A stretch of 50,352 bases of DNA, taken from assembly GCF_006152065.1 (NCBI RefSeq), contig NZ_VDFW01000043.1, positions 1 to 50,352 on the forward strand, given 5' to 3'. The position numbers and the translations under genes are program-made. This DNA is from Amycolatopsis alkalitolerans (GTDB lineage Bacteria; Actinomycetota; Actinomycetes; Mycobacteriales; Pseudonocardiaceae). Under the pieces are notes generated by a model, which was not told the DNA's origin, did not search any database, and was given only the letters and a program-made list of their open reading frames with translations. This document shows positions 40,193-49,633 of the stretch, one piece after another; position 1 is the stretch's first letter, and each line of letters begins with the position of its first letter.

Positions 40193-41841
40193 GATCCCTC
40201 GTTCCGCGGCGGGAACAGGCCATCGGGCCTGCCCTTCCCGTCCCAGTTGAGCAGGTTGACCCGGCTCTCCTTGTGTACCGGGGCCGCGACCGTGTCGGAG
40301 GTCTGCCGGTGCTGCAGCATCCGGAAGTTCTCCACCGCGATCGGCGACGCGCCGCCGGAACCTTCCCCGAAGGGCCCGGTCATGCCGGGTCCGCCGTCGT
40401 AGTCGAGGCTGCACTCGGTGGCCAGCTCTTCGAGGCCGTGTGCCTGTTCGGCGTGCGCGGGCGGGATCACGTACCGCTCGTCGTACTTGGCGAGCGCGAG
40501 CAGCCGGTACATGTCGTAGACGTCTTCCGCGCCCATGCCGACCTTCGCCACGATCTCCTCGCGCGGTTCCCGGCCGAGGTTGATGTCGCGCATGAACGAG
40601 CGCATGGCCGCGAGCCTGCGCAGCACGGCGTCCACCGGCGCGGTGTCGCCCGCGGTGAACAGTTCGGCCAGGTACTCCACCGGGATGCGCAGCGCCTCGA
40701 TCGCGGCGAACAGGTTGCCGTGATCCTCCGCGTCGTGCCCGGTGTCGCGCACGACGTCGACGACCGGGGACAGCGGCGGGATGTACCACACCATCGGCAG
40801 CGTGCGGTACTCCGGATGCAGCGGCAGCGCGATCCGGTAGGTGTTGATCAGCTTGTAGACCGGGGAGCGTTGCGCCGCCTCGATCCAGTCGCGCTGGATG
40901 CCCGCGCGCTCGGCTTCGTGGATCACCTCGGGGTCGTGCGGGTCGAGGAAGACGCCCCGCTGCGCCTCGTACAGATCCTGATCATCCTTTGTGGACGCGG
41001 CCGCGAGCACCTTGTCTGCGTCGTAGAGCATCAGCCCGATGTAGCGCAGCCGCCCGACGCACGTCTCCGCGCAGACCGTCGGGATACCGACCTCGACGCG
41101 CGGGAAGCAGAACGTGCACTTCTCGGCCTTGCCCGTGCGGTGGTTGAAGTACACCTTCTTGTACGGGCAGCCGGACACGCACATCCGCCAGCCGCGGCAG
41201 CGATCCTGGTCCACCAGCACGATGCCGTCCTCACTGCGCTTGTACAACGCGCCCGAAGGGCAGGATGCGACGCACGACGGGTTGAGGCAGTGCTCGCAGA
41301 TCCGCGGCAGGTAGAACATGAAGGTGCGGTCGAACTCGAACTTCACCTTGTCCGAGATGTTCTTCAGCACCGGATCGGCGCGCGCGAGGTCGGGCGCGCC
41401 GCCGAGGTCGTCGTCCCAGTTGGCCGACCACGAGATCTTCGTGTTCTCCCCGCTGATCAGCGACCGCGGCCGGGCCACCGGGGTGTGCTCGGCCAGCGGG
41501 GCGCTGGTGAGGTTCTCGTAGTCGTAGGTCCACGGCTCGTAGTAGTCGTCGATCCCCGGCAGTTTCGGGTTCGCGAAGATCGTGAGCAGCTTGCGGAACC
41601 GGCCGCCGCCCTTGAGCGCCAGCCGGCCGCGCCTGTTCAGCGTCCACCCGCCGCGCCAGCGCTCCTGGTCCTCGTAGGTACGCGGATATCCCTGCCCCGG
41701 CCGGGTTTCCACGTTGTTGAACCAGACGTACTCGGTACCGGACCGGTTGGTCCACGCCTGCTTGCAGGTGACCGAGCAGGTGTGGCAGCCGATGCACTTG
41801 TCGAGGTTCATCACCATCGCCATCTGGGCCATAACACGCAT
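40189..41841 (-). CDS. narH: Respiratory nitrate reductase beta subunit, iron-sulfur protein
   Basis: A 550-residue electron-transfer subunit. Four cysteine clusters are visible: CIGCHTCSVTCK near 16, CEHCLNPSCVASCPSGALYKR near 185, CRGWRMCVSGCPYKK, and CTFCFPRVEVGIPTVCAETCVGRL. The Trp replacing one Cys in CRGWRMC marks the 3Fe-4S cluster of NarH. The ATG at 41841 overlaps the narG stop by one base (TGATG). Length agrees with other actinobacterial NarH. Confidence 0.95.
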   Translation of the reverse strand: MRVMAQMAMVMNLDKCIGCHTCSVTCKQAWTNRSGTEYVWFNNVETRPGQGYPRTYEDQERWRGGWTLNRRGRLALKGGGRFRKLLTIFANPKLPGIDDYYEPWTYDYENLTSAPLAEHTPVARPRSLISGENTKISWSANWDDDLGGAPDLARADPVLKNISDKVKFEFDRTFMFYLPRICEHCLNPSCVASCPSGALYKRSEDGIVLVDQDRCRGWRMCVSGCPYKKVYFNHRTGKAEKCTFCFPRVEVGIPTVCAETCVGRLRYIGLMLYDADKVLAAASTKDDQDLYEAQRGVFLDPHDPEVIHEAERAGIQRDWIEAAQRSPVYKLINTYRIALPLHPEYRTLPMVWYIPPLSPVVDVVRDTGHDAEDHGNLFAAIEALRIPVEYLAELFTAGDTAPVDAVLRRLAAMRSFMRDINLGREPREEIVAKVGMGAEDVYDMYRLLALAKYDERYVIPPAHAEQAHGLEELATECSLDYDGGPGMTGPFGEGSGGASPIAVENFRMLQHRQTSDTVAAPVHKESRVNLLNWDGKGRPDGLFPPRNEGS

Positions 41842-44800
41842 CAGTACTCCACCTCCTGGCTCCTGCGGCGGATCACGGTCACCTCGTCGCGCTGGTTGCC
41901 CGTCGGGCCGAGGTAGTTGAAGGCGAAGGACAGCTGAGCGTACCCGCCGATCAGGTGTGTCGGTTTGATCAGCAGCCGGGTCAGCGAGTTGTGGATCCCG
42001 CCGCGGCGGCCGCTCGTCTCGCTGCGCGGCACGTCGATCAGCCGGTCCTGTGCGTGGTACATGTAGACGGTCCCTTCCGGCATCCGGTGCGACACCACCG
42101 CCCTGGCGACCACCACGCCGTTGCGGTTGACCGCCTCGATCCATTCGTTGTCGGCGACCCCGACCTTCGCCGCGTCCTCTTGGGACATCCAGATCGTCGG
42201 GCCACCGCGGGACAGGCTCAGCATGAACAGGTTGTCCTGGTATTCGGAGTGGATCGACCACTTCGAATGCGGGGTCAGGTACCGCACCGCCACGCCCAGC
42301 TCCCCGTTCTCCCCGACGCGCGGCTCGCCGAAGAGCGCGTCCATCCGCAGGGGCGGGCGGAACACCGGCAGCCCCTCCCCCAGTTCGGCCATCCAGTCGT
42401 GGTCGAGGAAGAAATGCTGCCGGCCGGTGAGGGTGTGCCAGGGCTTGCGGCGCTCCACGTTGATGGTGAACGGCGAGTAGCGGCGGCCACCGGTCTCCGA
42501 ACCCGACCACTCCGGCGAGGTGATCACCGGCGTGGGCGCCACCTGCGTGTCGGCGAAGGTGATCTGCTTGCCCTCGTGCTCGCCCGCGAGATCCGCGAGC
42601 CTGGTCCCGGTGCGCTTCTCCAGGGTGTGGAACCCTTGCGTGGCAAGGTGCCCGTTCGTGGTGCCGGACAGCGCGAGGATCGCCTCGCACGCGTTGACGT
42701 CCCGCGCGAGCGACGGGCGGCCAGCCGCCGGTCCACTTCGGACGGTGCCGTTCTTGTGCCGCAGGTACTCGACGCCCTGGCCGAGCTCGAACGTGACGCC
42801 CTTCGTGGTCGCGCCGAGCGAGTCGGCCAGCGGCCCGAGCGCGCCCATCTTCGCCGCGACCGCCGGGTAGTCGCGTTCGACCACCACGAGCTTCGGCATC
42901 GTCTTGCCCGGTACCGGCTCGCACTCCCCCGCGGCCCAGTCCGCCACCTTCCCGTGCGGGGTCGCCAGTTCGTCCGGGGTGTCGTGCAGCAACGGCATCG
43001 CGACGACGTCCCGGCGCACACCGAGATGCGTCTCGGCGAGCTTGCTGAAGGCCCGCGCGATCGTGCCGAAGGCGTCCCAGTCGGTCCGGGTCTGCCACGG
43101 CGGGCTGATCGCGGCGTTGAACGAGTGCACGAACGGGTGCATGTCGGTGCTGCTCAGATCGTGTTTCTCGTACCAGGTCGCCGCCGGGAGCACTACATCG
43201 GAGTAGACGGTCGTGCTCGTCATCCGGAAGTCCAGCGTCAGCAGCAGGTCCAGCTTCCCGGTCGGCGCGTCTTCCCGCCACACCACGTCTTTCGGCCGCG
43301 CGTCCGCAGGCGCCTCGTCGGCGCGGACGGCGGAGTCGGTGCCGAGCAGATGCTTGAGGAAGTATTCGTTGCCCTTCGCCGAGGACCCGAGCAGGTTGGC
43401 GCGCCAGATCGTCAGCACGCGCGGGAAGTTCTCCGGGGCGTCCGGATCCTCACCCGCGAACCGCAGCCGCCCGGCCTTCAGCTCCGACACGACATGCTCA
43501 CCAATGGGCGTCCTCCCCGCCTCGTCCGCCAGATCGAGGGGGTTGCGGTCGAATGTCGGATACGAGGGCATCCAGCCCATCCGCGCCGACTGCGCGAGCA
43601 GGTCCGCCGTCGTCTTCCCGGCGAACCCAGCACCCGCGGCGAACCGGCCGGCGTGGAAGGGGTCGTAGCGGAACTGGTCGGTGTGCAGGTACCAGTACGC
43701 GGTCTGGATCATCTGCCGGGCCGGGCGCTGCCAGTCCGACGCCGTGGCCAGCAGCGAGTACCCGGTGATCGGCCGGACCTTCTCCTGCCCGACGTAATGG
43801 GCCCAGCCACCGCCGTTGACGCCCTGGCAGCCCGTCAGCGTGGTCAGCGTCAGGAACGCGCGGTAGATCGTGTCGGAGTGGAACCAGTGGTTGGTGCCCG
43901 CGCCCATGACGATCATCGAACGGCCGCGGGACTCTTCGGCGTTCGCGGCGAACTCGCGGCCGATGCGCGCCGCGGCCTGCGCGGGCACGCCGGTGATCGC
44001 CTCCTGCCACGCCGGGGTGTACGGCTCGGCCGCGTCGTCGTAGCCGGCCGGCCACACCCCGGGCAGGCCGTCGCGCCGCACCCCGTACTGAGCCAGCAGG
44101 AGATCGAACACCGTGGTCACCAGATGCCCGCCGATCCGGCGCACCGGCACGCCGCGCCGCAGGGTGCCCGCCGCCCCGTCCGGGGTGTCGAATCGCGGCA
44201 GTTCGACTTCGGCCGCCTCGCCGCCGAGCACCGACAGCAGCGGATCGACGTCCCCGAGATCGAGGTTCCACCGGCCCTCGCCCTGCTCGCCGTACCGGAA
44301 ACCGAGCGAACCGCCCGGTACCACCGGATTCCCCGCCGAGTCCAGCAGCACGGTCTTGAACGCCGCGTTCTCGCCGGTGTCGCCGAGGTCCTCCGCGGTG
44401 AGGAACTTCCCGGGCACGTAACCGTTTCCGCGTTCCTCCAGCCGCACCAGGAACGGCAGATCGGTGTACTGCTTGACGTAGCCGAGGAAGTACGGCACCG
44501 CACGCTGGACGAAGAACTCCGTGAGGATCACGTGCCCCATCGCCATGGCGAGCGCGCCGTCGGTGCCCGGCTGCGCCGGGAGCCATTCGTCGGCGAACTT
44601 CACGTTGTCGGCGTAGTCGGGCGAAACCGCGATCACCTTCTGGCCGCGGTAGCGCGCCTCGGTCATCCAGTGCGCGTCGGGGGTCCGGGTCACCGGCAGG
44701 TTGGCGCCCCACATGATCAGGTACCCGGCGTCCCACCAGTCGCCGGACTCCGGCACGTCGGTCTGGTCGCCGAAGACCTGCGGGGAAGCCACGGGCAGGT

Positions 44801-45485
44801 CGGCGTACCAGTCGTAGAACGACAGCATCGCGCCGCCGAGCAGCGAATAGAACCGAGCGCCCGCGGCGTGCGACACCATCGACATCGCGGGGATCGGCGA
44901 GAACCCGGCCAGCCGGTCGGGGCCGTAGCGGGCGATCGTGTGCACATGGGCCGCGGCGATCATCTCGACCGCCTCGTCCCAGCTCGCGCGAACCAGACCG
45001 CCCTTGCCGCGCGCGGACTTGTACGCCCGTGCCCGCTCCGGATCGGACACGATCTCCGCCCACGCCGCCACCGGGTCCCCCGTGCGGGCCCTGGCCTCGC
45101 GGTACATCTCCAGCAGCACGCCGCGCACGTACGGGTACCGCACGCGGGTCGGCGAGTAGGTGTACCACGAGAACGCGGCGCCTCGCGGGCAGCCGCGCGG
45201 CTCGTACTCGGGTCTGTCCGGCCCGGTCGAGGGGTAGTCGGTCTGCTGGGCCTCCCAGGTGATGATCCCGTCCTTGACGTAGACCTTCCAGGAGCACGAC
45301 CCGGTGCAGTTGACCCCGTGCGTGGAGCGGACGACCTTGTCGTGGCTCCAGCGATCCCGGTAGAACTCGTCGGCCTGGCGGCCGCCGATCTTGTACAGCG
45401 TGCGCAGATCCGGCGATACCTCGCCCCGGGTGAAGAATCGCCGGGTGCGCACGAGCGCGTCGGATACCTCGCTGTCCAGACTCAT
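41841..45485 (-). CDS. narG: Respiratory nitrate reductase alpha subunit, molybdenum-binding
   Basis: A 1214-residue catalytic subunit that reduces nitrate to nitrite on the cytoplasmic face, with the molybdenum bis-MGD cofactor. The FS0 site reads HGVNCTGSCSW near 49-59, and the molybdenum Asp is in SFYDWYADLP. EYEPRGCPRGAAFSWYTYSP and MIVMGAGTNHWFHSD are standard NarG blocks. ATG 45485 with GAAGGGG nearby is chosen over an upstream start at 45530. There is no Tat signal, as expected for the cytoplasmic enzyme. Confidence 0.95.
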   Translation of the reverse strand: MSLDSEVSDALVRTRRFFTRGEVSPDLRTLYKIGGRQADEFYRDRWSHDKVVRSTHGVNCTGSCSWKVYVKDGIITWEAQQTDYPSTGPDRPEYEPRGCPRGAAFSWYTYSPTRVRYPYVRGVLLEMYREARARTGDPVAAWAEIVSDPERARAYKSARGKGGLVRASWDEAVEMIAAAHVHTIARYGPDRLAGFSPIPAMSMVSHAAGARFYSLLGGAMLSFYDWYADLPVASPQVFGDQTDVPESGDWWDAGYLIMWGANLPVTRTPDAHWMTEARYRGQKVIAVSPDYADNVKFADEWLPAQPGTDGALAMAMGHVILTEFFVQRAVPYFLGYVKQYTDLPFLVRLEERGNGYVPGKFLTAEDLGDTGENAAFKTVLLDSAGNPVVPGGSLGFRYGEQGEGRWNLDLGDVDPLLSVLGGEAAEVELPRFDTPDGAAGTLRRGVPVRRIGGHLVTTVFDLLLAQYGVRRDGLPGVWPAGYDDAAEPYTPAWQEAITGVPAQAAARIGREFAANAEESRGRSMIVMGAGTNHWFHSDTIYRAFLTLTTLTGCQGVNGGGWAHYVGQEKVRPITGYSLLATASDWQRPARQMIQTAYWYLHTDQFRYDPFHAGRFAAGAGFAGKTTADLLAQSARMGWMPSYPTFDRNPLDLADEAGRTPIGEHVVSELKAGRLRFAGEDPDAPENFPRVLTIWRANLLGSSAKGNEYFLKHLLGTDSAVRADEAPADARPKDVVWREDAPTGKLDLLLTLDFRMTSTTVYSDVVLPAATWYEKHDLSSTDMHPFVHSFNAAISPPWQTRTDWDAFGTIARAFSKLAETHLGVRRDVVAMPLLHDTPDELATPHGKVADWAAGECEPVPGKTMPKLVVVERDYPAVAAKMGALGPLADSLGATTKGVTFELGQGVEYLRHKNGTVRSGPAAGRPSLARDVNACEAILALSGTTNGHLATQGFHTLEKRTGTRLADLAGEHEGKQITFADTQVAPTPVITSPEWSGSETGGRRYSPFTINVERRKPWHTLTGRQHFFLDHDWMAELGEGLPVFRPPLRMDALFGEPRVGENGELGVAVRYLTPHSKWSIHSEYQDNLFMLSLSRGGPTIWMSQEDAAKVGVADNEWIEAVNRNGVVVARAVVSHRMPEGTVYMYHAQDRLIDVPRSETSGRRGGIHNSLTRLLIKPTHLIGGYAQLSFAFNYLGPTGNQRDEVTVIRRRSQEVEY

Positions 45486-45564
45486 CGCGGCCCCTTCGCC
45501 GTAGCTGCTGATTGATCGCGAGAGCTGCACCGACCGTAACAGCGCTCGCGGGATGCCGCAGGTG

Positions 45565-46014
45565 TCACCGCGTGGTGCCCACGCGGGCGCGGACCGCGTC
45601 CACCGCGGCCCAGTCTCCGGTGCTCAGAAACCCCAGCGCGGCGGGGAAAACCCCGTCCTGCTCGGTGAGGATGTGCTCGCGCAGCACGTGCAGCGCGCCG
45701 AGCAGCCGGCCCGGCCAGGCTGGATCACCGGGCACCCCGTGCGCGGCCTCCGCGAGCACCGCCTCGATCTGCCGGTGCTCGGCGGTCAGTGCCTCGACGT
45801 GTTCGCCGAACTCGCCGGACAGCGCCGGGAAAAGACCTTCCTCTTCGACCGCGGTGTGCGGGGCGAGCACCGCGGCGATCTCTCGCGCGAGCTCGGCCAT
45901 CTCGGCGGCGTCACCGCTGGTGCGCACCCGGCTGATCAGGGCGACCACGCGGTCGTGCTCGGCGGTCAGGTCCGCGATCTGAGGCAGGGCCTGGCAGCCG
46001 CAGTACTCGCACAT
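45565..46014 (-). CDS. Hemerythrin-like (HHE) domain protein between narK and narG
   Basis: A 149-residue four-helix protein with diiron-type ligands H20, H53/E57 (HTAVEE), H80 and H114/E118. A Cys-rich tip MCEYCGCQ at the N-terminus may add a metal or redox site. Hemerythrin-like proteins sense or store oxygen or NO, or repair iron centres. Its start overlaps the narK stop (TGATG). A place in the nitrate operon, 79 bp before narG, suggests protection of the reductase or NO sensing. Confidence 0.85.
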   Translation of the reverse strand: MCEYCGCQALPQIADLTAEHDRVVALISRVRTSGDAAEMAELAREIAAVLAPHTAVEEEGLFPALSGEFGEHVEALTAEHRQIEAVLAEAAHGVPGDPAWPGRLLGALHVLREHILTEQDGVFPAALGFLSTGDWAAVDAVRARVGTTR

Positions 46015-47216
46015 CAGGCCACCTCGGTGCGCGTCTGCGCCGCGTGCCGGACGCCGGTCACGGTGAACAGCAGCGCGGAGACGGCGACCAGCGCCAGCGC
46101 CACGAGCCCGAGCAGGTACGAGGAAAGCGCGCTGTAAAGGGCGCCCATCAGCAGCGGCGGCACGAACCCGCCGAGCCCGCCCGCGGCGCCGACGATCCCG
46201 GTCACCGAGCCGACCCGGTCCGGTGGGGCGAGCAACGCCACGAGGGCGAACACCGCGCCGCTGCCCGCGCCGAGCGCGCCCGCCATCGCCAGGAAAGCGG
46301 CCGTCCCCCACGGCATCAGCGGTGGCGTGACCGCCTGCACGGCGGCGGCGACCCCCACCACGCCCAGCACCCACGACAGCACCCGGATCGGGCCGTACCG
46401 GTCCGACAGCCAGCCACCGGCCGGGCGCATGAGCACCGCAAGCACGACGAATCCGGCCATCCGGTTCGACGCGTCCACCTGAGCCAGCCCGTACGCGGTC
46501 TTCAGGTAGGCGGGCAGGTAGACCGAAAACGCCACATACCCGCCGAAAAGGACCGCGTACAGCGCCGAAGCCTGCCAGGTGACCGGCAGCCGCATGGCCG
46601 CGGTGAGCCGCCGGCCCAACGATTCGCTCGGGGCGGCCCGGCCCGGCGCGTCTCGCAGCCACAGGGCGGAAACGACCGCATAGACCGCGAGCACCACGGC
46701 GGTCACCACGAACGGTGCCGGCAGGCCCCACGCCGTCGTCAGGTTGACCGTGGTGAGCGCGCTGATCGCGGTGCCGCCCATCCCGGCGCCGAAGATCCCG
46801 ATCGCCAGGCCGCGCCGGCGCGGCGGGAACCAGGCCGACACGAACGGCACCCCGACCGCGAACGACGTGCCGCCCATACCCAGCACGAACCCGCCCACCA
46901 GCAGTGCCGTGAGCGAGGAGTGCCCGGCCAGGCCTAGGTACAGCACCGGAAGCATGGTGACGGCCGAGACGAGCGGCAACATCACGCGCCCGCCGTAGCG
47001 GTCGGTCAGCGCGCCCACCGGGATCCGCCCGAGCGAGCCGACCACTACCGGCACCGCCACTACGAGCGACTGCTGGAACGCGTCGAGCCGCAACGCGTCC
47101 TTGAGCAGCGGGGCGAGCGGGCTCAGCAGCGCCCACGCCCAGAAGTTCACCGCGAACCCCACCGTCACCAGCGTCAGCATCAGCGCGGGGCGCCGCGCCG
47201 TCCGGCTTTCCGTCAT
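46014..47216 (-). CDS. narK: NarK-type nitrate/nitrite transporter (MFS)
   Basis: A 400-residue membrane protein with 12 helices. FWAWALLSPLAPLLKDALRLDAFQQSLVVAVPVVVGSLGRIPVGALTDRYGGR and GMGGTSFAVGVPFVSAWFPPRRRGLAIGIFGAGMGGTA carry the nitrate-porter signature of glycine-rich helices 5 and 11. It should take up nitrate or exchange it for nitrite. Two DosR-like boxes lie 80-116 bp upstream of the ATG. It heads the operon with the hemerythrin and narGHJI genes. Confidence 0.92.
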   Translation of the reverse strand: MTESRTARRPALMLTLVTVGFAVNFWAWALLSPLAPLLKDALRLDAFQQSLVVAVPVVVGSLGRIPVGALTDRYGGRVMLPLVSAVTMLPVLYLGLAGHSSLTALLVGGFVLGMGGTSFAVGVPFVSAWFPPRRRGLAIGIFGAGMGGTAISALTTVNLTTAWGLPAPFVVTAVVLAVYAVVSALWLRDAPGRAAPSESLGRRLTAAMRLPVTWQASALYAVLFGGYVAFSVYLPAYLKTAYGLAQVDASNRMAGFVVLAVLMRPAGGWLSDRYGPIRVLSWVLGVVGVAAAVQAVTPPLMPWGTAAFLAMAGALGAGSGAVFALVALLAPPDRVGSVTGIVGAAGGLGGFVPPLLMGALYSALSSYLLGLVALALVAVSALLFTVTGVRHAAQTRTEVA

Positions 47217-47296
47217 CGAAACTCCCTCACCAGTTCCCGGTTCGATGGTGCCGTCCGGCGGGGGCCCGCAGCAGAGATCAACGGCCCCGGTGCCCG

Positions 47297-47332
47297 GTGA
47301 CTTCGGTCCTCTTGATCAAGGACTTCCGATCC
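47297..47332. promoter_or_regulatory. Tandem DosR-like boxes 6 and 7 before narK
   Basis: GTGACT-TC-GGTCCT (47297-47310) and AGGACT-TC-CGATCC (47319-47332) start 22 bp apart, two helical turns, as in mycobacterial DosR promoters with paired sites. They lie between divergent narK (start 47216) and the phospholipase gene (start 47443), closer to narK. Confidence 0.65.
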
Positions 47333-47442
47333 GTTGCTTCCCGCTCGCTTCGGCGGCTGTTCAGCTTTCGTTCCCGCGAACAGCGTCCGGCGCACGTAGC
47401 TTCGGCCGGTCCGCCTGTTCACCCCAGGGAAGGCGTAATAGG

Positions 47443-49602
47443 ATGTCCGATCTGTCTCGTAGAGGTTTTCTCGGTGCCGCCGCGGCCGTCACCGGTGGCG
47501 CTGTGGTGGACGCGGCCCTGCCGGCCACCGGCGCGCAGGCCTCGCCCGGCCACCGGCCCTATGGGGACCTGCGGGATGTCCGGCATGTGGTGATCCTGAT
47601 GCAGGAGAACCGCAGCTTCGACCACTATTTCGGCTCGCTCAAGGGAGTCCGCGGGTTCGGCGACCGCTCGACGATCACGCTCCCCGGTGGCCTTCCGGTG
47701 TTCCGGCAGCCGGCGACCGCGCCCGGCGCGCCGGTCACCTCGACCCAGTACCCGTGGCCGCTGGCCGCCGCCCCCGTCTCCGCCTACCCGGCGGGTCACC
47801 AGCCGCCGGACTCCGAAACCGGCGCCCAGGGCTACGGCGGCACGTCGCATAGCTGGGACGACCAGCACCTGGCCTGGAACGGCGGGCTGATGAACGGCTG
47901 GATGCACGCCAAGGGCGGCCCGACGACGCTCGGTTACCTGGAGCGCAAGGACATCCCGTTCCACTACGCGCTGGCCGACCTCTACACCGTCGGCGACGCC
48001 TACCACTGCTCGGTGCTCAGCGCGACCGGTCCGAACCGCACCTACCTGTGGGGCGGCACGATCGACGCGCAGCGCAAGTTCAGCGATTTCGTCGCCTACA
48101 ACGGCGGCGACGAGCGGGGCAAGTTCCTGCCGTGGGAGTCCTACGCCGAGACGCTGCAGAAGGCGGGCGTGTCCTGGCGGGTCTACCAGTGCGAGGACGA
48201 CTACGGCGACAACGGCGCGGAGTACTACGCGACGTTCGCGAAGCTCGACCCGACGCAGGGCGGCACGGCGGAACCCGGAAACGTCTTCTACGAAAACGGC
48301 GTGAAGAACGTCCCCGAGCCGCTCACCGGCATCTCCGCGAACGCCGACAACCTCGCCAGCGCGATCAAGGCCGACGTGCTGGCGGGCACGTTGCCGCGGG
48401 TGTCGTGGGTCGTGACGAACCAGGCCTTCTCCGAACACCCGGACGGCGCGCCGAACGACGGGGCCTACTACATCAAGGGCGTACTCGACGCGCTCAACGC
48501 CGATCCCGGCGTGTTCGACTCGACGCTGGTGATCATCAACTACGACGAGAACGACGGGCAGTTCGACCACGTGCCGCCGCCGGTGCCCGCACCCGGCACG
48601 AAGGACGAGTTCTACGCCGAAACCTCCGGCCCGCTCGCCGGCGCCGGGATCACCCAGCCGCTCCCGGTCGGCCTCGGCTTCCGGGTGCCGCTGCTGCTGC
48701 TCTCGCCGTGGACGCGCGGCGGCTGGGTCACCTCCGAGGTCAGCGACCACACCTCGGTGATCCAGTTCCTGGAGAAGTGGACCATGGCACTGGGCACCCC
48801 GGCGATCTGCCCGAACATCAGCGACTGGCGGCGTAGCGTCTGCGGCGACCTGACCGCGGCCCTCGACTTCACCTCACCCGTCTACGGCCTGCCGGACCTG
48901 CCCCCGGTGACGGTGATCGGGGATCCGCCCGGCGGCTCGTACCAACCGCCGGCCACCACGAACGGCATGCCGGCGCAGGAACCCGGGACCAGGCGGGCCA
49001 GGGCGCTGCCGTACCAGCCGAACGCGAACCTCGACGGGTTCACCGGGAACCGGGCGAACCTCTCGTTCACCAACAGCGGCCCGCAGGTGCGCAAGGCGAG
49101 CCACTTTTCGGTGTACGACAACACCGCGCCGGCGCGGACGCTCGCCGACTACCCGGCGAAACTGCCGGGGCAGTACACCGTCGCGCCCTCGCGCACGGCG
49201 ACCGGTTCGGTGGAGGTCACGGGCGGCGAGTACGACCTGACCGTCGTCGGCCCGAACCGCTTCCTCCGGCATTTCACCGGTGATCTCGCCGCGGCCGGAA
49301 AAACGGCGGAGGTCTCCGCGTCGTACTACGGCGGGGCGTTCGGCCCGAAACCGCATCTGGTGCTCGAACTGGTCAACACCGGCCCGGCGGCAGTGACCTT
49401 CACCGTCGCGCCGGACAACTACGCGAAGGACCGGCCGAAGACCTACCGGGTGCCCGCCCACGGCCGGGCCGTGCACGTCGTCGATCCGCTCGCGACGAGC
49501 GGCGGCTGGTACGACGTGTCGGTGACGTTGCAGGGTGACGCTTCCTGGTCACGCCGGTACGTCGGGCACCTCGAGGACGGCACGAACAGCATCACGGGCT
49601 GA
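47443..49602 (+). CDS. Tat-exported phosphocholine-type phospholipase C
   Basis: A 719-residue secreted phosphoesterase. The Tat signal is SRRGFLGAAAAVTGGAVVDAALPATGAQA. The catalytic domain begins HVVILMQENRSFDHYFGSLKGVRGFGDR, the hallmark of non-haemolytic phospholipase C, and INYDENDGQFDHVPPP holds further metal-site residues. Two C-terminal beta domains (from about 530 and 620, GTRRARALPYQPNANLDGF and VEVTGGEYDLTVVGPNRFLRHF) match the DUF756 repeats of the family. It would release phosphate or choline from membrane lipids. GGGAAGG lies about nine bases before the ATG. Confidence 0.9.
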   Translation: MSDLSRRGFLGAAAAVTGGAVVDAALPATGAQASPGHRPYGDLRDVRHVVILMQENRSFDHYFGSLKGVRGFGDRSTITLPGGLPVFRQPATAPGAPVTSTQYPWPLAAAPVSAYPAGHQPPDSETGAQGYGGTSHSWDDQHLAWNGGLMNGWMHAKGGPTTLGYLERKDIPFHYALADLYTVGDAYHCSVLSATGPNRTYLWGGTIDAQRKFSDFVAYNGGDERGKFLPWESYAETLQKAGVSWRVYQCEDDYGDNGAEYYATFAKLDPTQGGTAEPGNVFYENGVKNVPEPLTGISANADNLASAIKADVLAGTLPRVSWVVTNQAFSEHPDGAPNDGAYYIKGVLDALNADPGVFDSTLVIINYDENDGQFDHVPPPVPAPGTKDEFYAETSGPLAGAGITQPLPVGLGFRVPLLLLSPWTRGGWVTSEVSDHTSVIQFLEKWTMALGTPAICPNISDWRRSVCGDLTAALDFTSPVYGLPDLPPVTVIGDPPGGSYQPPATTNGMPAQEPGTRRARALPYQPNANLDGFTGNRANLSFTNSGPQVRKASHFSVYDNTAPARTLADYPAKLPGQYTVAPSRTATGSVEVTGGEYDLTVVGPNRFLRHFTGDLAAAGKTAEVSASYYGGAFGPKPHLVLELVNTGPAAVTFTVAPDNYAKDRPKTYRVPAHGRAVHVVDPLATSGGWYDVSVTLQGDASWSRRYVGHLEDGTNSITG

Positions 49603-49633
49603 CCCGGCGTACGCGGGCGGTAGTCTCGGCCGC

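Noticed and set aside
41955..45515. An 1186-codon open frame opposite narG
   Set aside because: Same GC-shadow effect; the narG product is complete and conserved, and the plus-strand product has no recognisable fold.
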